Shown here piece by piece: positions 19,104 to 28,813 of a stretch of 64,000 nucleotides of DNA; position 1 is the first letter of the stretch, and each line of letters begins with the position of its first letter. The stretch covers positions 798,001-862,000 of the forward strand of contig NZ_JARFNM010000001.1 in assembly GCF_029167365.1 (NCBI RefSeq), written 5' to 3'. The notes beneath the pieces were generated by a model. The model was not told the DNA's origin and ran no database searches. It saw only the letters and a list, made by a program, of their open reading frames with translations. A program made the position numbers and the translations under genes. The DNA comes from Amygdalobacter nucleatus. Lineage in GTDB: Bacteria; Bacillota; Clostridia; Saccharofermentanales; Fastidiosipilaceae.

Positions 19104-20303
19104 ATGGCAAGAAGATCTTTTTTGACCTCTGAATCAGTTACAGAAGGCCATCCAGATAAAGTTTGTGATCAAATTGCTGATGCGATTTTAGATAAAATTT
19201 ATGAACAAGATAATCAAGCACGTGTAGCATGTGAAGTTTGCGTCAGCACAGGCTTGGTTGTCCTGTTAGGCGAAATAACGACAAAATGCTATGTGGATTT
19301 TAACCAAATTACACGCGATGTAATTGATCGCATTGGTTATAATCATCCTGAATTAGGTTTCGAGGCTAAGAATGTAGCTATCATTACCGCTATCAAAGAG
19401 CAATCTCCAGATATTAGCTTTGGTGTTAGCCATGCAATTAATAGTTGTGAGACAGTTGGTAGTGTTGATGAGCGTAAAGATAGCAAACTGACAGGTGCTG
19501 GTGACCAAGGCATGATGTTTGGTTATGCTTCTGATGAAACAGCAGAATTGATGCCTTTGCCGATTGTTTTAGCACATAAGTTAGCTCGCAAACTAGCTGC
19601 TTTACGTCATGATGGTGTATATAGCTGGTTAAGACCTGATGGCAAGACACAGGTGACAGTTGAATATGAGGATGATAAGCCAGTTCATATTCATAGCATT
19701 GTTGTTTCAACTCAACATTCAGAAGATGTTGATTTAGTAACTATCCGTAAGTCCCTTATTACTAGCTTGATTGAACCGAACTTACCAGCAGAATTATTTG
19801 ATGATAAGACCGAGATTTACATCAATCCAAGTGGTCGCTTCGTTCTTGGTGGACCAGCAGGTGATTCTGGATTAACTGGCCGTAAGATTATTGTTGATAC
19901 TTACGGTGGCGTTATTTCACATGGCGGCGGTTCATTTAGCGGTAAGGATCCAACCAAAGTTGATCGCTCTGCTGCTTATGTTGCACGTTACATTGCTAAG
20001 AATATTGTAGAAGCTAAGTTAGCTAAAAGAGTAGAAGTACGTTTGGCCTATGCCATCGGCTTAGCACATCCACTCGATGTGACAATTAATAGTTATGGTA
20101 CTTCAAAGTATAGTGATGAGGCGTTATCTGCTGCTGTCCAAAAAGTTTTTGATTTGACACCAGATGGCATCATCAATGGCCTTAATTTGCGTCGACCAAT
20201 TTACAGTCAGACAAGTTGCTATGGTGCTTTTGGCCGTACAGACAATTCCTTGCCATGGGAAGTTTGTGATAAAGTTTCAGCTCTACAAGCAGCTTTGCAA
20301 TAG
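19104..20303 (+). CDS. metK: S-adenosylmethionine synthetase
   Basis: The 399-residue enzyme makes S-adenosylmethionine from methionine and ATP. Signature motifs are [22 protein letters not shown] and [16 protein letters not shown]. The product feeds the methyltransferases in this window. AGAAGGAG precedes the ATG, and a terminator follows. Confidence 0.98.
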   Translation: MARRSFLTSESVTEGHPDKVCDQIADAILDKIYEQDNQARVACEVCVSTGLVVLLGEITTKCYVDFNQITRDVIDRIGYNHPELGFEAKNVAIITAIKEQSPDISFGVSHAINSCETVGSVDERKDSKLTGAGDQGMMFGYASDETAELMPLPIVLAHKLARKLAALRHDGVYSWLRPDGKTQVTVEYEDDKPVHIHSIVVSTQHSEDVDLVTIRKSLITSLIEPNLPAELFDDKTEIYINPSGRFVLGGPAGDSGLTGRKIIVDTYGGVISHGGGSFSGKDPTKVDRSAAYVARYIAKNIVEAKLAKRVEVRLAYAIGLAHPLDVTINSYGTSKYSDEALSAAVQKVFDLTPDGIINGLNLRRPIYSQTSCYGAFGRTDNSLPWEVCDKVSALQAALQ

Positions 20304-20321
20304 TAGTTATTATTAATATAT

Positions 20322-20350
20322 CCCCAGCTTCTAGTAAGCTGGGAATTTTT
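20322..20350 (+). terminator. Terminator after metK
   Basis: CCCAGCTT and AAGCTGGG form the stem around CTAGT, followed by AATTTTTG. Confidence 0.85.
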
Positions 20351-20418
20351 GAATTTTTGAATTAATTTCTTTGCATATTTTAGTTAGTTAGCCTCTACAC
20401 TAAAGACAGGAGGTTAAG

Positions 20419-21243
20419 ATGGCTAGTTTGAAGTTATGCAAATTTATAGAAAACTTAAAATCATACACTAATTCCTATTGGCAAACTGATACTTGTTATA
20501 TTTGTAATTTACGTAATTGCACAAACTTATCTGCACCAATAAATTCTAATGGTGGACAGTTAGTAGAGAATATGCAGTTACCTTTTTGTGCTAATTGTTA
20601 TGCCACACTTCCTTGGCGTATGTGTACGGGTAATGTTTTACAGTTAGCCTGGCGAACTTATGATTTAAGCTGCAATTGTTTAGTAAGCACCTATTATCGT
20701 GATGTGATTTGCACTTTAGTTAGGCGTTATAAATTTCACCAAGCAGCTTATTTAGCTAAATTGTTTGGGTATATGTTAGCTCTAACTTATTGGCGTTATC
20801 AAAAAATGTTGGAACAAGGAACAATAAGGCCATCTTATAACGATTTGCCTAAAATAGATTATGTAAGTTACGTGCCATTACATGCTGAACGTAAGAAAGA
20901 AAGAGCTTATGATCAAGCCGAATGCTTAGCTAAATATTGTGCCAAGGCCTTGAATCTCCCTTGTAAAACAAGTTTATGCCGTATACGTAATACTAGTCGG
21001 CAAAGTAGTTTAGCGCATAGAGCCGAGCGTTTGCAAAATGTTAAATCTGCTTTTTCAGTTTTAGATAAGAATAGCGTTTGTGGAAAAAATATTTTGTTGA
21101 TCGATGATGTTATTTCAACAGGTGCTTCGTTAATGACAGCTGTTCAGGTTTTACAAGCAAATGGAGCTTACGGGGTGCTATGCCTAGCACTTTCCAGCAA
21201 CTTAAGTGAGCAAATTGTTCATTATATCGACGGACATAATTAA
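20419..21243 (+). CDS. ComF-family phosphoribosyltransferase-like protein
   Basis: The 274-residue protein has an N-terminal cysteine cluster (CYICNLRNC, then CANCYATLPW) that may bind zinc, and a C-terminal PRTase fold with ILLIDDVISTGASL. ComFC proteins help natural transformation in some bacteria, though many genomes keep them without known competence. AGGAGG precedes ATG 20419. No other competence gene is nearby. Confidence 0.85.
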   Translation: MASLKLCKFIENLKSYTNSYWQTDTCYICNLRNCTNLSAPINSNGGQLVENMQLPFCANCYATLPWRMCTGNVLQLAWRTYDLSCNCLVSTYYRDVICTLVRRYKFHQAAYLAKLFGYMLALTYWRYQKMLEQGTIRPSYNDLPKIDYVSYVPLHAERKKERAYDQAECLAKYCAKALNLPCKTSLCRIRNTSRQSSLAHRAERLQNVKSAFSVLDKNSVCGKNILLIDDVISTGASLMTAVQVLQANGAYGVLCLALSSNLSEQIVHYIDGHN

Positions 21244-21294
21244 TATTAAGCGACTTTTTGGATTATAATACAAAAATTGAAAGCGAGGGACAAA

Positions 21295-22395
21295 ATGGTG
21301 AACGGATCAGAAATTTATCTTGATAACAAGCATAAAGCAGAGATATATCGCTTAAAAGCACATGGACAAAGCTTAGCTATTTTAAGTTATGGGGCGCGTC
21401 TATTAGAGTGGCTTGTGCCATGTGAAAAAACTGAGGCTAAAACACTTAATTTAGTTCTAAATCATGCTAATTTGCAAAATTATATTGCTGATCCAGCTTA
21501 TATGGGGGCAGTTGTAGGACCAATTCCTAATCGTTTGAAAAATGCTGAATACTATTTGTCTGGTCAAAAATATAGTCTAAAAGCTAATGAAGGTGCTAAT
21601 TGCTTACACAGCTCGAATTTTGCTTTTAGCGAGCTTGACTTCGCTTTACGTGAAATAGGTGAGGATTTCTTGCTCTTGGAGCATGTGTTTATACCTGAAG
21701 AAACGTTAACAGGTGGAAATCAGTGCTTACAAATTAAGTTCATTTTGCAAACTTGTGAAACTAAATGTCGCCTAAGAATTGAATATAATTTTAGTTCAAC
21801 GGTTGATACGCTTTGCAATATAACCAATCACAGCTATTTCAAATTATGGAACAAGGAACTTCTTGACCAACATAATTTAAGTGCAGAAGCGGCTTTGGCT
21901 AACTTGCAAGTTACTTTGCCAAGCGAATTTTATACGCCGACAGATGAAAATTTGCTTGTTACAGGTGAAGTTAAACCTGTTTCAGAAGCTCCGCTTTTTG
22001 ATTTTAGAAAAGGCCAAACCTTAGAGGCAGGTTTGGCAGCATTATATTCAACTAAGGCAAGTGGGTATGATCATAATTTCATTTTAGAGCGTGATTATCA
22101 GCATTATGATGCTAAAAGTGGACACTATTTTGCTAAACCGGCTGTTTTTAAATTTGTTCCAGCTAATTTTGAATTAAGTTTTTGTAGCACAGAAGCTGCT
22201 GCCCAATTCTATACAGCCAATTATTTAGCTTGTGACAAAACAAATACAGGTGAGGAGTATGCAAAACAAACAGCCTTTTGCTTTGAATGTCAGGCTATCC
22301 CTAATAGTCCGAGTTTTTCGCATTTACCAGCGCTAAAGTTGAGAGCAGGCGATCAATATAACACTGTAACTGAAATTACATTCAGGGCAAATTAG
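21295..22395 (+). CDS. Aldose 1-epimerase-like protein
   Basis: The 366-residue protein resembles galactose mutarotase: IPNRLKNAEYYLSG, the substrate-loop segment NCLHSSNFAF, TNHSYFKLW and the C-terminal YTANYL region. Mutarotases interconvert alpha and beta anomers of sugars. ATG 21295 follows GCGAGGG; a TTG at 21277 is in frame but has no ribosome binding site. The substrate is unknown, as no sugar gene adjoins it. Confidence 0.8.
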   Translation: MVNGSEIYLDNKHKAEIYRLKAHGQSLAILSYGARLLEWLVPCEKTEAKTLNLVLNHANLQNYIADPAYMGAVVGPIPNRLKNAEYYLSGQKYSLKANEGANCLHSSNFAFSELDFALREIGEDFLLLEHVFIPEETLTGGNQCLQIKFILQTCETKCRLRIEYNFSSTVDTLCNITNHSYFKLWNKELLDQHNLSAEAALANLQVTLPSEFYTPTDENLLVTGEVKPVSEAPLFDFRKGQTLEAGLAALYSTKASGYDHNFILERDYQHYDAKSGHYFAKPAVFKFVPANFELSFCSTEAAAQFYTANYLACDKTNTGEEYAKQTAFCFECQAIPNSPSFSHLPALKLRAGDQYNTVTEITFRAN

Positions 22396-22422
22396 CTAGA
22401 TTTAATTCGTTAATTTTTGTGT

Positions 22423-22428
22423 TATACT
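22423..22428 (+). promoter_or_regulatory. Promoter -10 of the 6S-like RNA
   Basis: TGT-TATACT forms an extended -10 about seven bases before the predicted RNA start. The -35 region is AT-rich and not clear. Confidence 0.5.
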
Positions 22429-22433
22429 AAATA

Positions 22434-22598
22434 CACCGAAGTATCATTGTTTTTGTACCTACACGACTAAAAAGGGAGTTCGCGTCGGTATGGAATATGG
22501 TCAGGCCTACTAGTTTAGGAAGACCTAAGGCCATCGTAGAACACCCACCTTGTTTTTAATAGCAGGGTGTCAAAGAGATGAGCTTCGGTTTTTATTTA
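22434..22598 (+). ncRNA. ssrS: 6S RNA candidate
   Basis: A 240-bp gap before cysS holds an RNA-like sequence of about 160 nt whose ends pair (ACCGAAG at 22434 with CTTCGGT near 22588) and which runs into a T-rich terminator. Its 3' part, ACACCCACCTTG then GGGTGTC, resembles the conserved 3' region of 6S RNA (compare the E. coli 6S segment around CACCTTG), and the long bubble-bearing hairpin shape fits. 6S RNA mimics an open promoter and binds RNA polymerase. The identification is by eye; no T-box motif is present. Confidence 0.65.
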
Positions 22599-22635
22599 GT
22601 ATTTTTTAAGAGAATAAAAGAGAATAAGGTGACTT

Positions 22636-24156
22636 ATGCTAACAGATTTGCAGTCAAAGATTTATTTGCACAATACATATTGCAATCGCAAGGAACAATT
22701 CAAGCCCTTACAAGCTGGAGAAGTCAAAATATATGTTTGTGGTCCGACTGTTTATGATTTCATTCATATTGGTAACGCTAGACCGATGATTACATTTGAT
22801 GTCTTCCGTCATTTCTTGGAATTTGTTGGTTATAAAGTTACCTACATGCAGAATTTCACTGACATTGATGATAAGTTAATCAAGCGTTCACAAAAAGAAA
22901 ATTGCGAGATGCTTGATATTGCTGAACGCTTTATCAATGAATATGAACATGATAGCAAGTCTTTGAATGTAGAAGATGCTGATATTCAGCCACGTGCAAC
23001 CCAGACTATACCGCAGATCATCGATATGGTCGGCAAATTAATCGACAAAGGTTATGCCTATGTTGGCAAAGAGGGTGTATATTTCAAAGTTAGATCACTT
23101 AAGTCCTATGGTTGCTTATCTGGTCATAACCTTGATGACTTAGTTGGTGGCCAGCGTACGTTGATTCATGATAGTCAGAGCGATAAGCAAGATGATTTTG
23201 ATTTTGCAGTGTGGAAGTTCCAAAAACCAGGCGAGCCAGCTTGGGAGGCTCCGTTTGGAGCAGGTCGTCCAGGATGGCACATTGAGTGCAGCGCAATGAT
23301 TCATAAGCACTTAGGTGAACAGATCGATATTCATTGCGGTGGTCAAGACTTGATTTTCCCTCATCATGAAAATGAGGTAGCCCAGTCTATGGCTTATACT
23401 GGTAAGCTGTTAGCTAACTATTGGCTACACAATGCGTATATCAATGTTGATAATGTCAAAATGAGCAAATCATTGGGCAATTTCTGGACAATTCGTGATC
23501 TGTCTAAGAAGTTTGATTATCGTGTGATCAGATATTTCATGCTCTCAGCGCATTATCGTAGTCCGATTAATTTTAGTGTAGCGATATTACAATCTGCTGA
23601 AAAAGCTTTGCAACGTATCGATGAGAACATGGCTAATTATCGCTTCTTACTTTCAAAGCAAAATCTAGCTGAAAAGACTGAGTCAGATGTATTAGCCGAA
23701 TTAGAGCAACTTGATTGGTCATTTGAATCTGAATTGAATTTCAAAGATTGCGCATATGATGACACGGTACTTGATAAAGCAATCAAGCAGAGCCAGTGCG
23801 TTTATATGAACGCCTTGGCTGATGATTTGAATACAGCTTTGGCCATGTCTGAAATTTTTAATTTGATTTATGCTACCAACTGTTATTTGGAACAAGTTAA
23901 ACAAGTCAATTATGATTTGTTAGCTTTAGCTTTGGCAACTTTGAATTTGTTTGTTAAGTTGTTAGGCATTAACAAAGCTTCGGCTGCAGATTCGGAAATT
24001 AAGCCTGAAGTGATGGACTTGTTAGAACAAAGACAGGCAGCACGTGCTAATAAAAATTATGCGTTAGCTGATGAATTGCGTGACAAGTTGAAGGAACTTG
24101 GGTATAGCATTAAAGATACCGCGCAGGGACCACAATTGATTAAGCTTGGTGAATAA
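22636..24156 (+). CDS. cysS: Cysteinyl-tRNA synthetase
   Basis: The 506-residue class I synthetase has the HIGH-type motif FIHIGNARPM and the KMSKS motif VKMSKSLGNF, and zinc-site residues including CGPTVYD, ECSAM and HHENE. It charges tRNA-Cys. It begins an operon with mrnC and rlmB, an order common in Firmicutes. Confidence 0.97.
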   Translation: MLTDLQSKIYLHNTYCNRKEQFKPLQAGEVKIYVCGPTVYDFIHIGNARPMITFDVFRHFLEFVGYKVTYMQNFTDIDDKLIKRSQKENCEMLDIAERFINEYEHDSKSLNVEDADIQPRATQTIPQIIDMVGKLIDKGYAYVGKEGVYFKVRSLKSYGCLSGHNLDDLVGGQRTLIHDSQSDKQDDFDFAVWKFQKPGEPAWEAPFGAGRPGWHIECSAMIHKHLGEQIDIHCGGQDLIFPHHENEVAQSMAYTGKLLANYWLHNAYINVDNVKMSKSLGNFWTIRDLSKKFDYRVIRYFMLSAHYRSPINFSVAILQSAEKALQRIDENMANYRFLLSKQNLAEKTESDVLAELEQLDWSFESELNFKDCAYDDTVLDKAIKQSQCVYMNALADDLNTALAMSEIFNLIYATNCYLEQVKQVNYDLLALALATLNLFVKLLGINKASAADSEIKPEVMDLLEQRQAARANKNYALADELRDKLKELGYSIKDTAQGPQLIKLGE

Positions 24157-24158
24157 TA

Positions 24159-24578
24159 ATGCAGGTTGGTAATCTTTTGTTAGCATCAGATTGGCAGATT
24201 GATTGTCGAGAGATTAATTATGCCAAGTTAGCTTGGCTAGGCGATGCGATTTATGAACTGTATGTCCGTGTCAGTTTGTTTAATGAAGCGAAGAGTAATT
24301 TGCGCTTGCATAAGTTGGCTATCGGGTATGTAAATGCGTCATATCAAGCTAAGTTGTTAAATTATTACTTGGATCAGGCTATTTTACAGGCTGATGAAGC
24401 CAAAATTGTGCAACGGGCTTTGAATTTCAGAACACATAGCCATGCCAAAAATCAATCATTAGAGGATTACCAGGCTGCCACGGCACTTGAGGTCTTATTG
24501 GCCTATCTGTATGTGAATGGTCGGAGTGAGCGTATCACAGAATTAATTAATTTAAGTAAGAAAGTAGACGAAAACTAG
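24159..24578 (+). CDS. mrnC: Mini-ribonuclease III
   Basis: The 139-residue protein is a lone RNase III catalytic domain without a double-stranded RNA-binding domain. KLAWLGDAIYELYVR carries the conserved Asp, and ALEVLLAYLYV the second acidic site. In Bacillus the enzyme matures 23S rRNA ends. It starts two bases after cysS and ends one base before rlmB. Confidence 0.92.
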   Translation: MQVGNLLLASDWQIDCREINYAKLAWLGDAIYELYVRVSLFNEAKSNLRLHKLAIGYVNASYQAKLLNYYLDQAILQADEAKIVQRALNFRTHSHAKNQSLEDYQAATALEVLLAYLYVNGRSERITELINLSKKVDEN

Positions 24579-24579
24579 T

Positions 24580-25506
24580 ATGTATAAACAGGATAATGAG
24601 AGACGAAGAAATTTTAATAAGCAGGATAAGGTTGCCCGTCAGAAAAAGAGTAAATTTTTTCACAGTTCAAAGTATACGAATAATCGTGATTTAAGTCCAC
24701 AGGCTGAGCATTTGGAGCAAGCACAGCCAGAAGTTGAAGAGAGGCCAGATCGCTTAAAGGGCAGAAACGCTGTCAACGAAGCTTTGAATGCGGGTAGACC
24801 GATTGAAAAAATTTGGCTGAATCGAAACTCAAATTTTGATATAGGCTTGCAACGTTTAATTGCTAAGGCTAAAGATACTGGAGCTGTAATTGTTGAGACT
24901 GATACTAAGGCACTGGAGAGATTAGCAGGGCGCAATCATCAAGGCATTGTAGCGCAAGTAGCAGTTAAAGATTATTTGGATTTTAACGAACTTTTGGCTA
25001 GAGCAAATGATATGCCTGATACTGAAAAAGCTGAGGAATTAGTCATTATTCTAGATCAAATCAATGATCCACATAATCTTGGCGCGGTGCTGCGTGTGGC
25101 AGATTGCGTTAAAGCAAGTTGCGTTATTGTCCCAAAGCATAGAGCATGTACTTTGGACATGACAGTAGCAAAGACAAGTGCAGGTGCAATAGAGCATGTT
25201 GATTGTTGTAAGGTTGTTAATCTTAGTCAAGCCATACTTAAGTTGAAGGAGAATGGTTACTGGGTTGTAGCTTGTGATATGGAGGGAGAGAATCTCTATA
25301 CAAGTCAAACTCTAACGAAGCTTAAAAATGATAAGATAGCTATAGTGATTGGAAACGAAGGTCATGGTATTAGCCAAGCGGTCAAAGCAAATTGTGATTT
25401 TTGTGTGAGCATTCCCATGTATGGCCATGTAAATTCACTTAACGCTTCGGTTGCAACTGCTATTGTGAGCTATGAAATTAAGCGTAGACGCCAATTTCAG
25501 GCCTAA
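24580..25506 (+). CDS. rlmB: 23S rRNA 2'-O-methyltransferase RlmB-like
   Basis: The 308-residue SpoU enzyme has a basic tail (1-50), an RNA-binding domain (LKGRNAVNEALNAGRPIEKI) and a SPOUT domain with DQINDPHNLGAVLRVADCV, IVIGNEGHGIS and IPMYGHVNSLNASVA. The position after cysS-mrnC supports RlmB, which modifies G2251 in E. coli numbering. It has no clear ribosome binding site and is probably coupled to mrnC. Confidence 0.9.
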   Translation: MYKQDNERRRNFNKQDKVARQKKSKFFHSSKYTNNRDLSPQAEHLEQAQPEVEERPDRLKGRNAVNEALNAGRPIEKIWLNRNSNFDIGLQRLIAKAKDTGAVIVETDTKALERLAGRNHQGIVAQVAVKDYLDFNELLARANDMPDTEKAEELVIILDQINDPHNLGAVLRVADCVKASCVIVPKHRACTLDMTVAKTSAGAIEHVDCCKVVNLSQAILKLKENGYWVVACDMEGENLYTSQTLTKLKNDKIAIVIGNEGHGISQAVKANCDFCVSIPMYGHVNSLNASVATAIVSYEIKRRRQFQA

Positions 25507-25632
25507 TTTTAGCAAGAATAAGACTAAATTATGTTCTCAGCTAGAATTTTCTGCCATTTTGCTTCACTTGCCTAAATATTGTAACTTTGTTCATATATAA
25601 TATAGTTAACTAAATTTGTTGATGAGGATAAA

Positions 25633-27264
25633 ATGCATTCTAAGTATGATCGTTTAGTAGTGTTTTTAATCGTGGGTGGTAGTCTGCTCATGTTGTTTGG
25701 TGCTATATCTTCATTACTTAATTATATTGGTTATATTAATGGTGAAACGAAGCCTAGTGAGAGTGTGCAGGTAAGTGCTGATGCAGTTGCATCCAAGCCA
25801 CTTGCAACGGAAGTTGAAAGTTTAAGTGATAGCGAGAAGAATGAAAAGAAAATAGTTGATTGTATTATCACGGCCATTAATGATGAACGTAAGGAAGAAG
25901 AAGCATATAAAGAAATATTGAAGCTACAATCTGGTAAACCTGAACTTGACTTATTTAAGTCATATGTTGGTTTTTTGCGCATGTTAAGCAAAGGCAAAGT
26001 TGTCGGCTACAAACCAGTTTCTGCTGCAGAGACGAAAGCAATTCAACTTGAGATGCTTGAAAATAGTCGTACGAGCCTGCTCGTGTTCAACAAATATAAG
26101 TGCTTTAATTTAATTTCGGAGATTAAACCAGAATCTGAAAAGGAAAATAAGCAAGAGAAGATGATTTTGCTTGTTTTGCCGTATATTGATGGAAAATTAG
26201 AGTTGAATGAACGACTAATTAATGATTTGGTTGAACCACATTATATCGCGCGTTTGTACGCAGAGGGCCTAAATAATGCTGACCGTAATCTGCTAGCGAA
26301 TGTACTATATACTGATTTGCCAGATGATGAAGAGTTTAGATTAAATCAGGCGGATGCTTATGTTGATTATTATCGTAAAAACGTTGATGTAAGTGTTGAA
26401 AATTTGCAGATTGAAGAAGCAAGACCTGATATGTGGCTGATTTCTTTCCCAAAAAAGTCGGATGGTATTGCCAAAACTAACGCATACAGTGAAGCTATGT
26501 CAGATGAGTCAGAAGCGAAAGAAACTACAAGTGGTTCAGAAGCTGTTTCTAATGACGTTGCATTAGAAGTGAAAGCATTCAATTCCTTGCATTTTTCACC
26601 TAAATATTTTATACGTTGGCAGATGCATGCAAATCGGCATTATGTTCAATTGTTGAGACGTAGTAACGGCATTGTAGTTGTTGACTATCTGCCTATGCAA
26701 AATTTAAAAGGGGCTTGGAAGATCCAAGGCTTAAACAGTGATCATCAGATTGATTTACACGATACGATCAGTTTGAATAACATGAAATCAATATTCCAAT
26801 TTGATGCTCAGCCTAAGCGATTGCTGTATAACGAAGCTGTTTATAGCGGACTTATCAAGCCTCAGATTTCATATGAAGATCGCGCTGATAAGATTTATTC
26901 ACATCTTGTAAGTTTTAATGGCACTGGGATGGAGGCTTACAGCTTTGTGCGTCGTAACCAGGTTATGGATAATTTAGCCGTTGATCTTTTGGTGTTAAGT
27001 GGCAATAAGTTCAAGACTAATTCGCCAATTCAAATCGGTATGACAAGAGGAGAGTTGTTACGAGCTAATCCTAGTCTGGCTATGTCTGAGTATAAACTGA
27101 TTTTCGGTAAGACAATTATTGAATTGCACTTCAATAACCAGAGTAAGAGCGGTATTAATATGCGAGTTAGCTCTGCTAGCGACAGATTGACTCATATAAT
27201 GTATTACAACATTGAGTGGTATCAACAAGATTTTGATTTAGCTAATTTGCATTATGTTAATTGA
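25633..27264 (+). CDS. Membrane-anchored protein of unknown function
   Basis: I do not recognise this 543-residue protein. It has one N-terminal membrane helix at about residues 8-34 and a large outer part. Residues 40-75 and 290-315 are low-complexity, rich in Ser, Glu and Ala. The part after residue 320 (SLHFSPKYFIRWQMHANRHY) looks folded, with many Tyr and aromatic residues. GAGG precedes ATG 25633. It stands alone, between rlmB and a tRNA gene. Confidence 0.6.
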   Translation: MHSKYDRLVVFLIVGGSLLMLFGAISSLLNYIGYINGETKPSESVQVSADAVASKPLATEVESLSDSEKNEKKIVDCIITAINDERKEEEAYKEILKLQSGKPELDLFKSYVGFLRMLSKGKVVGYKPVSAAETKAIQLEMLENSRTSLLVFNKYKCFNLISEIKPESEKENKQEKMILLVLPYIDGKLELNERLINDLVEPHYIARLYAEGLNNADRNLLANVLYTDLPDDEEFRLNQADAYVDYYRKNVDVSVENLQIEEARPDMWLISFPKKSDGIAKTNAYSEAMSDESEAKETTSGSEAVSNDVALEVKAFNSLHFSPKYFIRWQMHANRHYVQLLRRSNGIVVVDYLPMQNLKGAWKIQGLNSDHQIDLHDTISLNNMKSIFQFDAQPKRLLYNEAVYSGLIKPQISYEDRADKIYSHLVSFNGTGMEAYSFVRRNQVMDNLAVDLLVLSGNKFKTNSPIQIGMTRGELLRANPSLAMSEYKLIFGKTIIELHFNNQSKSGINMRVSSASDRLTHIMYYNIEWYQQDFDLANLHYVN

Positions 27265-27318
27265 TTATTGCTTTGTCAGTGCTTAATTTTAGCGACATAA
27301 ATTTTTTTACAAAAAGCC

Positions 27319-27346
27319 TTGACAAAAAAAGTAAGTTTAATATAAT
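27319..27346 (+). promoter_or_regulatory. Promoter of tRNA-Arg
   Basis: TTGACA (27319-27324) and TATAAT (27341-27346) match the consensus and have a 16-nt spacer. The tRNA begins 14 bases later. Confidence 0.9.
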
Positions 27347-27359
27347 AGATAGTGCTGAC

Positions 27360-27433
27360 GCGCTCGTAGCTCAACTGGATAGAGTGTCTGACTACGGATC
27401 AGAAGGTTGTGGATTCGATCTCTGCCGGGCGCA
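27360..27433 (+). tRNA. tRNA-Arg (anticodon ACG)
   Basis: Acceptor strands GCGCTCG and CGGGCGC pair, with a T-G wobble. The D arm AGCTCAACTGGATAGAG, the anticodon stem TCTGA/TCAGA with loop CTACGGA, and the T arm with GGATTCGATCTC are all in place. The CCA end is not encoded. The ACG anticodon is read as ICG after deamination. Confidence 0.95.
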
Positions 27434-27438
27434 TGCTT

Positions 27439-27466
27439 AAGGACCAAGTTACTTGGTCCTTTTTCT
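27439..27466 (+). terminator. Terminator after tRNA-Arg
   Basis: AAGGACCAAGT and ACTTGGTCCTT pair perfectly, followed by TTTCT. Confidence 0.9.
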
Positions 27467-27524
27467 GTGCTTATCTAATGGCATATGGTACACTGATGTA
27501 ACTCCCATATTAGGAGAAACAATT

Positions 27525-28793
27525 ATGGATATTTTCAAAATGCGCCAATCATTAAAGAACTTGTGTAAAAAGCATGTTTTGCTTGGCTTTGCGTTAGCAA
27601 CACTTATTTATGGCTTATGCATGCCTGATGCTAGGAATTTGCCAGCTGATTTTTATAAGCTGTTGACCAATCAAGCTTATCTTGTACATGACTTTGTTGA
27701 AATAGCTGGTTTATCTGCAACGTTTATAAATGTCGGTTTACACTTTCTTTTAGCTTATTATTTGATGGTACGTAACGAAAGAAGCGGCTTATACGGCTTA
27801 CAAATAGCAGCCATTGGGATGTTTGTGGGGCACGCTTTTTTTGGCTCTAATTTGCTCAATATTTTACCAATTATTTTGGGTGTAGCTCTATATGCTAAAT
27901 GGGCAGGCCATTCGTTTAAGTTATATACAGCCATCAGTATGTTTGCCTGTGCCATGGCACCGTTAGTTAGCTATGTTATATTCGTGCATGGCTTTAATTG
28001 GCTAAATCTAGTTTGTGGCTTGATTTTAGGCTTAATTATCGGTTTTTGTGCAGCGCCGCTATCAGAATCATTTGTGCGTTTTCATCAAGGTTACACATTG
28101 TTCAATTTTGGTTTTACCACTGGTATGTTAGCTATGCTAATAACTTCGTTTTTTGGCTATTTTAATTTGGAAATTACGCCTGCTCAGTTTTTAAGTTCAG
28201 CTTATCATAAAGAACTCAAAATTTATCTGTTCATGATTATAAGTCTATTATGCTTATTAATTTTGGGTTGCGAAAAGTCAAAAATGCATGAATTAAAGCA
28301 ATTGTTGAAATCAGGTGGTAGGGCGCCGAGTGATTTCATCAGCAGCTATGGAATCAGTGTAACTTTGTGTAATATGTGCATTAATACTAGCATCTATTTC
28401 TGTCTTATTTTAGCCTTAGATTTTCCACTTAACGGTACATTGTTGGGTGGATTGTTTACAATTCTTGGATTTTCAGCCTTTGGTATGCATCCTAAGAATT
28501 GCTTGAGTATTGCAATTGGTGTTACAATTGCCGCTTTGTTACATGGGGAAAATATAGCTAGCCAAAAATACTTATTGACGCTTTTGTTTTCAACCGGTCT
28601 AGCGCCAATTGCCGGCGAATATGGTTGGTTTTTAGGCATTATAGCTGGATTTATCCATTTTAACCTAACCAGTATCGTGCTTAATTTACACTTGGGGATG
28701 AGCTTGTATAACAATGGATTTACATCAGCTTTTGTAGCTGCCTTAGTCGTGCCTTTAGCTGAAACACTAATTGCCGATAACAATGACTATTAA
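27525..28793 (+). CDS. DUF1576-like integral membrane protein
   Basis: This 422-residue protein has about ten to twelve hydrophobic segments and resembles the DUF1576 family, whose function is not known. ATG 27525 follows TAGGAG; an upstream in-frame start at 27453 would overlap the tRNA terminator. The gene downstream (28814) is probably cotranscribed. Glycine-rich helices such as LICGLILGLIIGFCAAPL-like stretches suggest a transporter, but no substrate can be named. Confidence 0.6.
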   Translation: MDIFKMRQSLKNLCKKHVLLGFALATLIYGLCMPDARNLPADFYKLLTNQAYLVHDFVEIAGLSATFINVGLHFLLAYYLMVRNERSGLYGLQIAAIGMFVGHAFFGSNLLNILPIILGVALYAKWAGHSFKLYTAISMFACAMAPLVSYVIFVHGFNWLNLVCGLILGLIIGFCAAPLSESFVRFHQGYTLFNFGFTTGMLAMLITSFFGYFNLEITPAQFLSSAYHKELKIYLFMIISLLCLLILGCEKSKMHELKQLLKSGGRAPSDFISSYGISVTLCNMCINTSIYFCLILALDFPLNGTLLGGLFTILGFSAFGMHPKNCLSIAIGVTIAALLHGENIASQKYLLTLLFSTGLAPIAGEYGWFLGIIAGFIHFNLTSIVLNLHLGMSLYNNGFTSAFVAALVVPLAETLIADNNDY

Positions 28794-28813
28794 TTTACAG
28801 GAGAGAAGAGCGA

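Noticed and set aside
22434-22635. T-box riboswitch before cysS
   Set aside because: Synthetase leaders often hold T-boxes, but the AGGGTGGNACCGCG-type motif is absent; the paired ends and 3' region fit a 6S-like RNA better.
27360-27433. tRNA-Arg as an integration site
   Set aside because: No integrase or repeated 3' end of the tRNA is nearby; the mobile element uses lysS.
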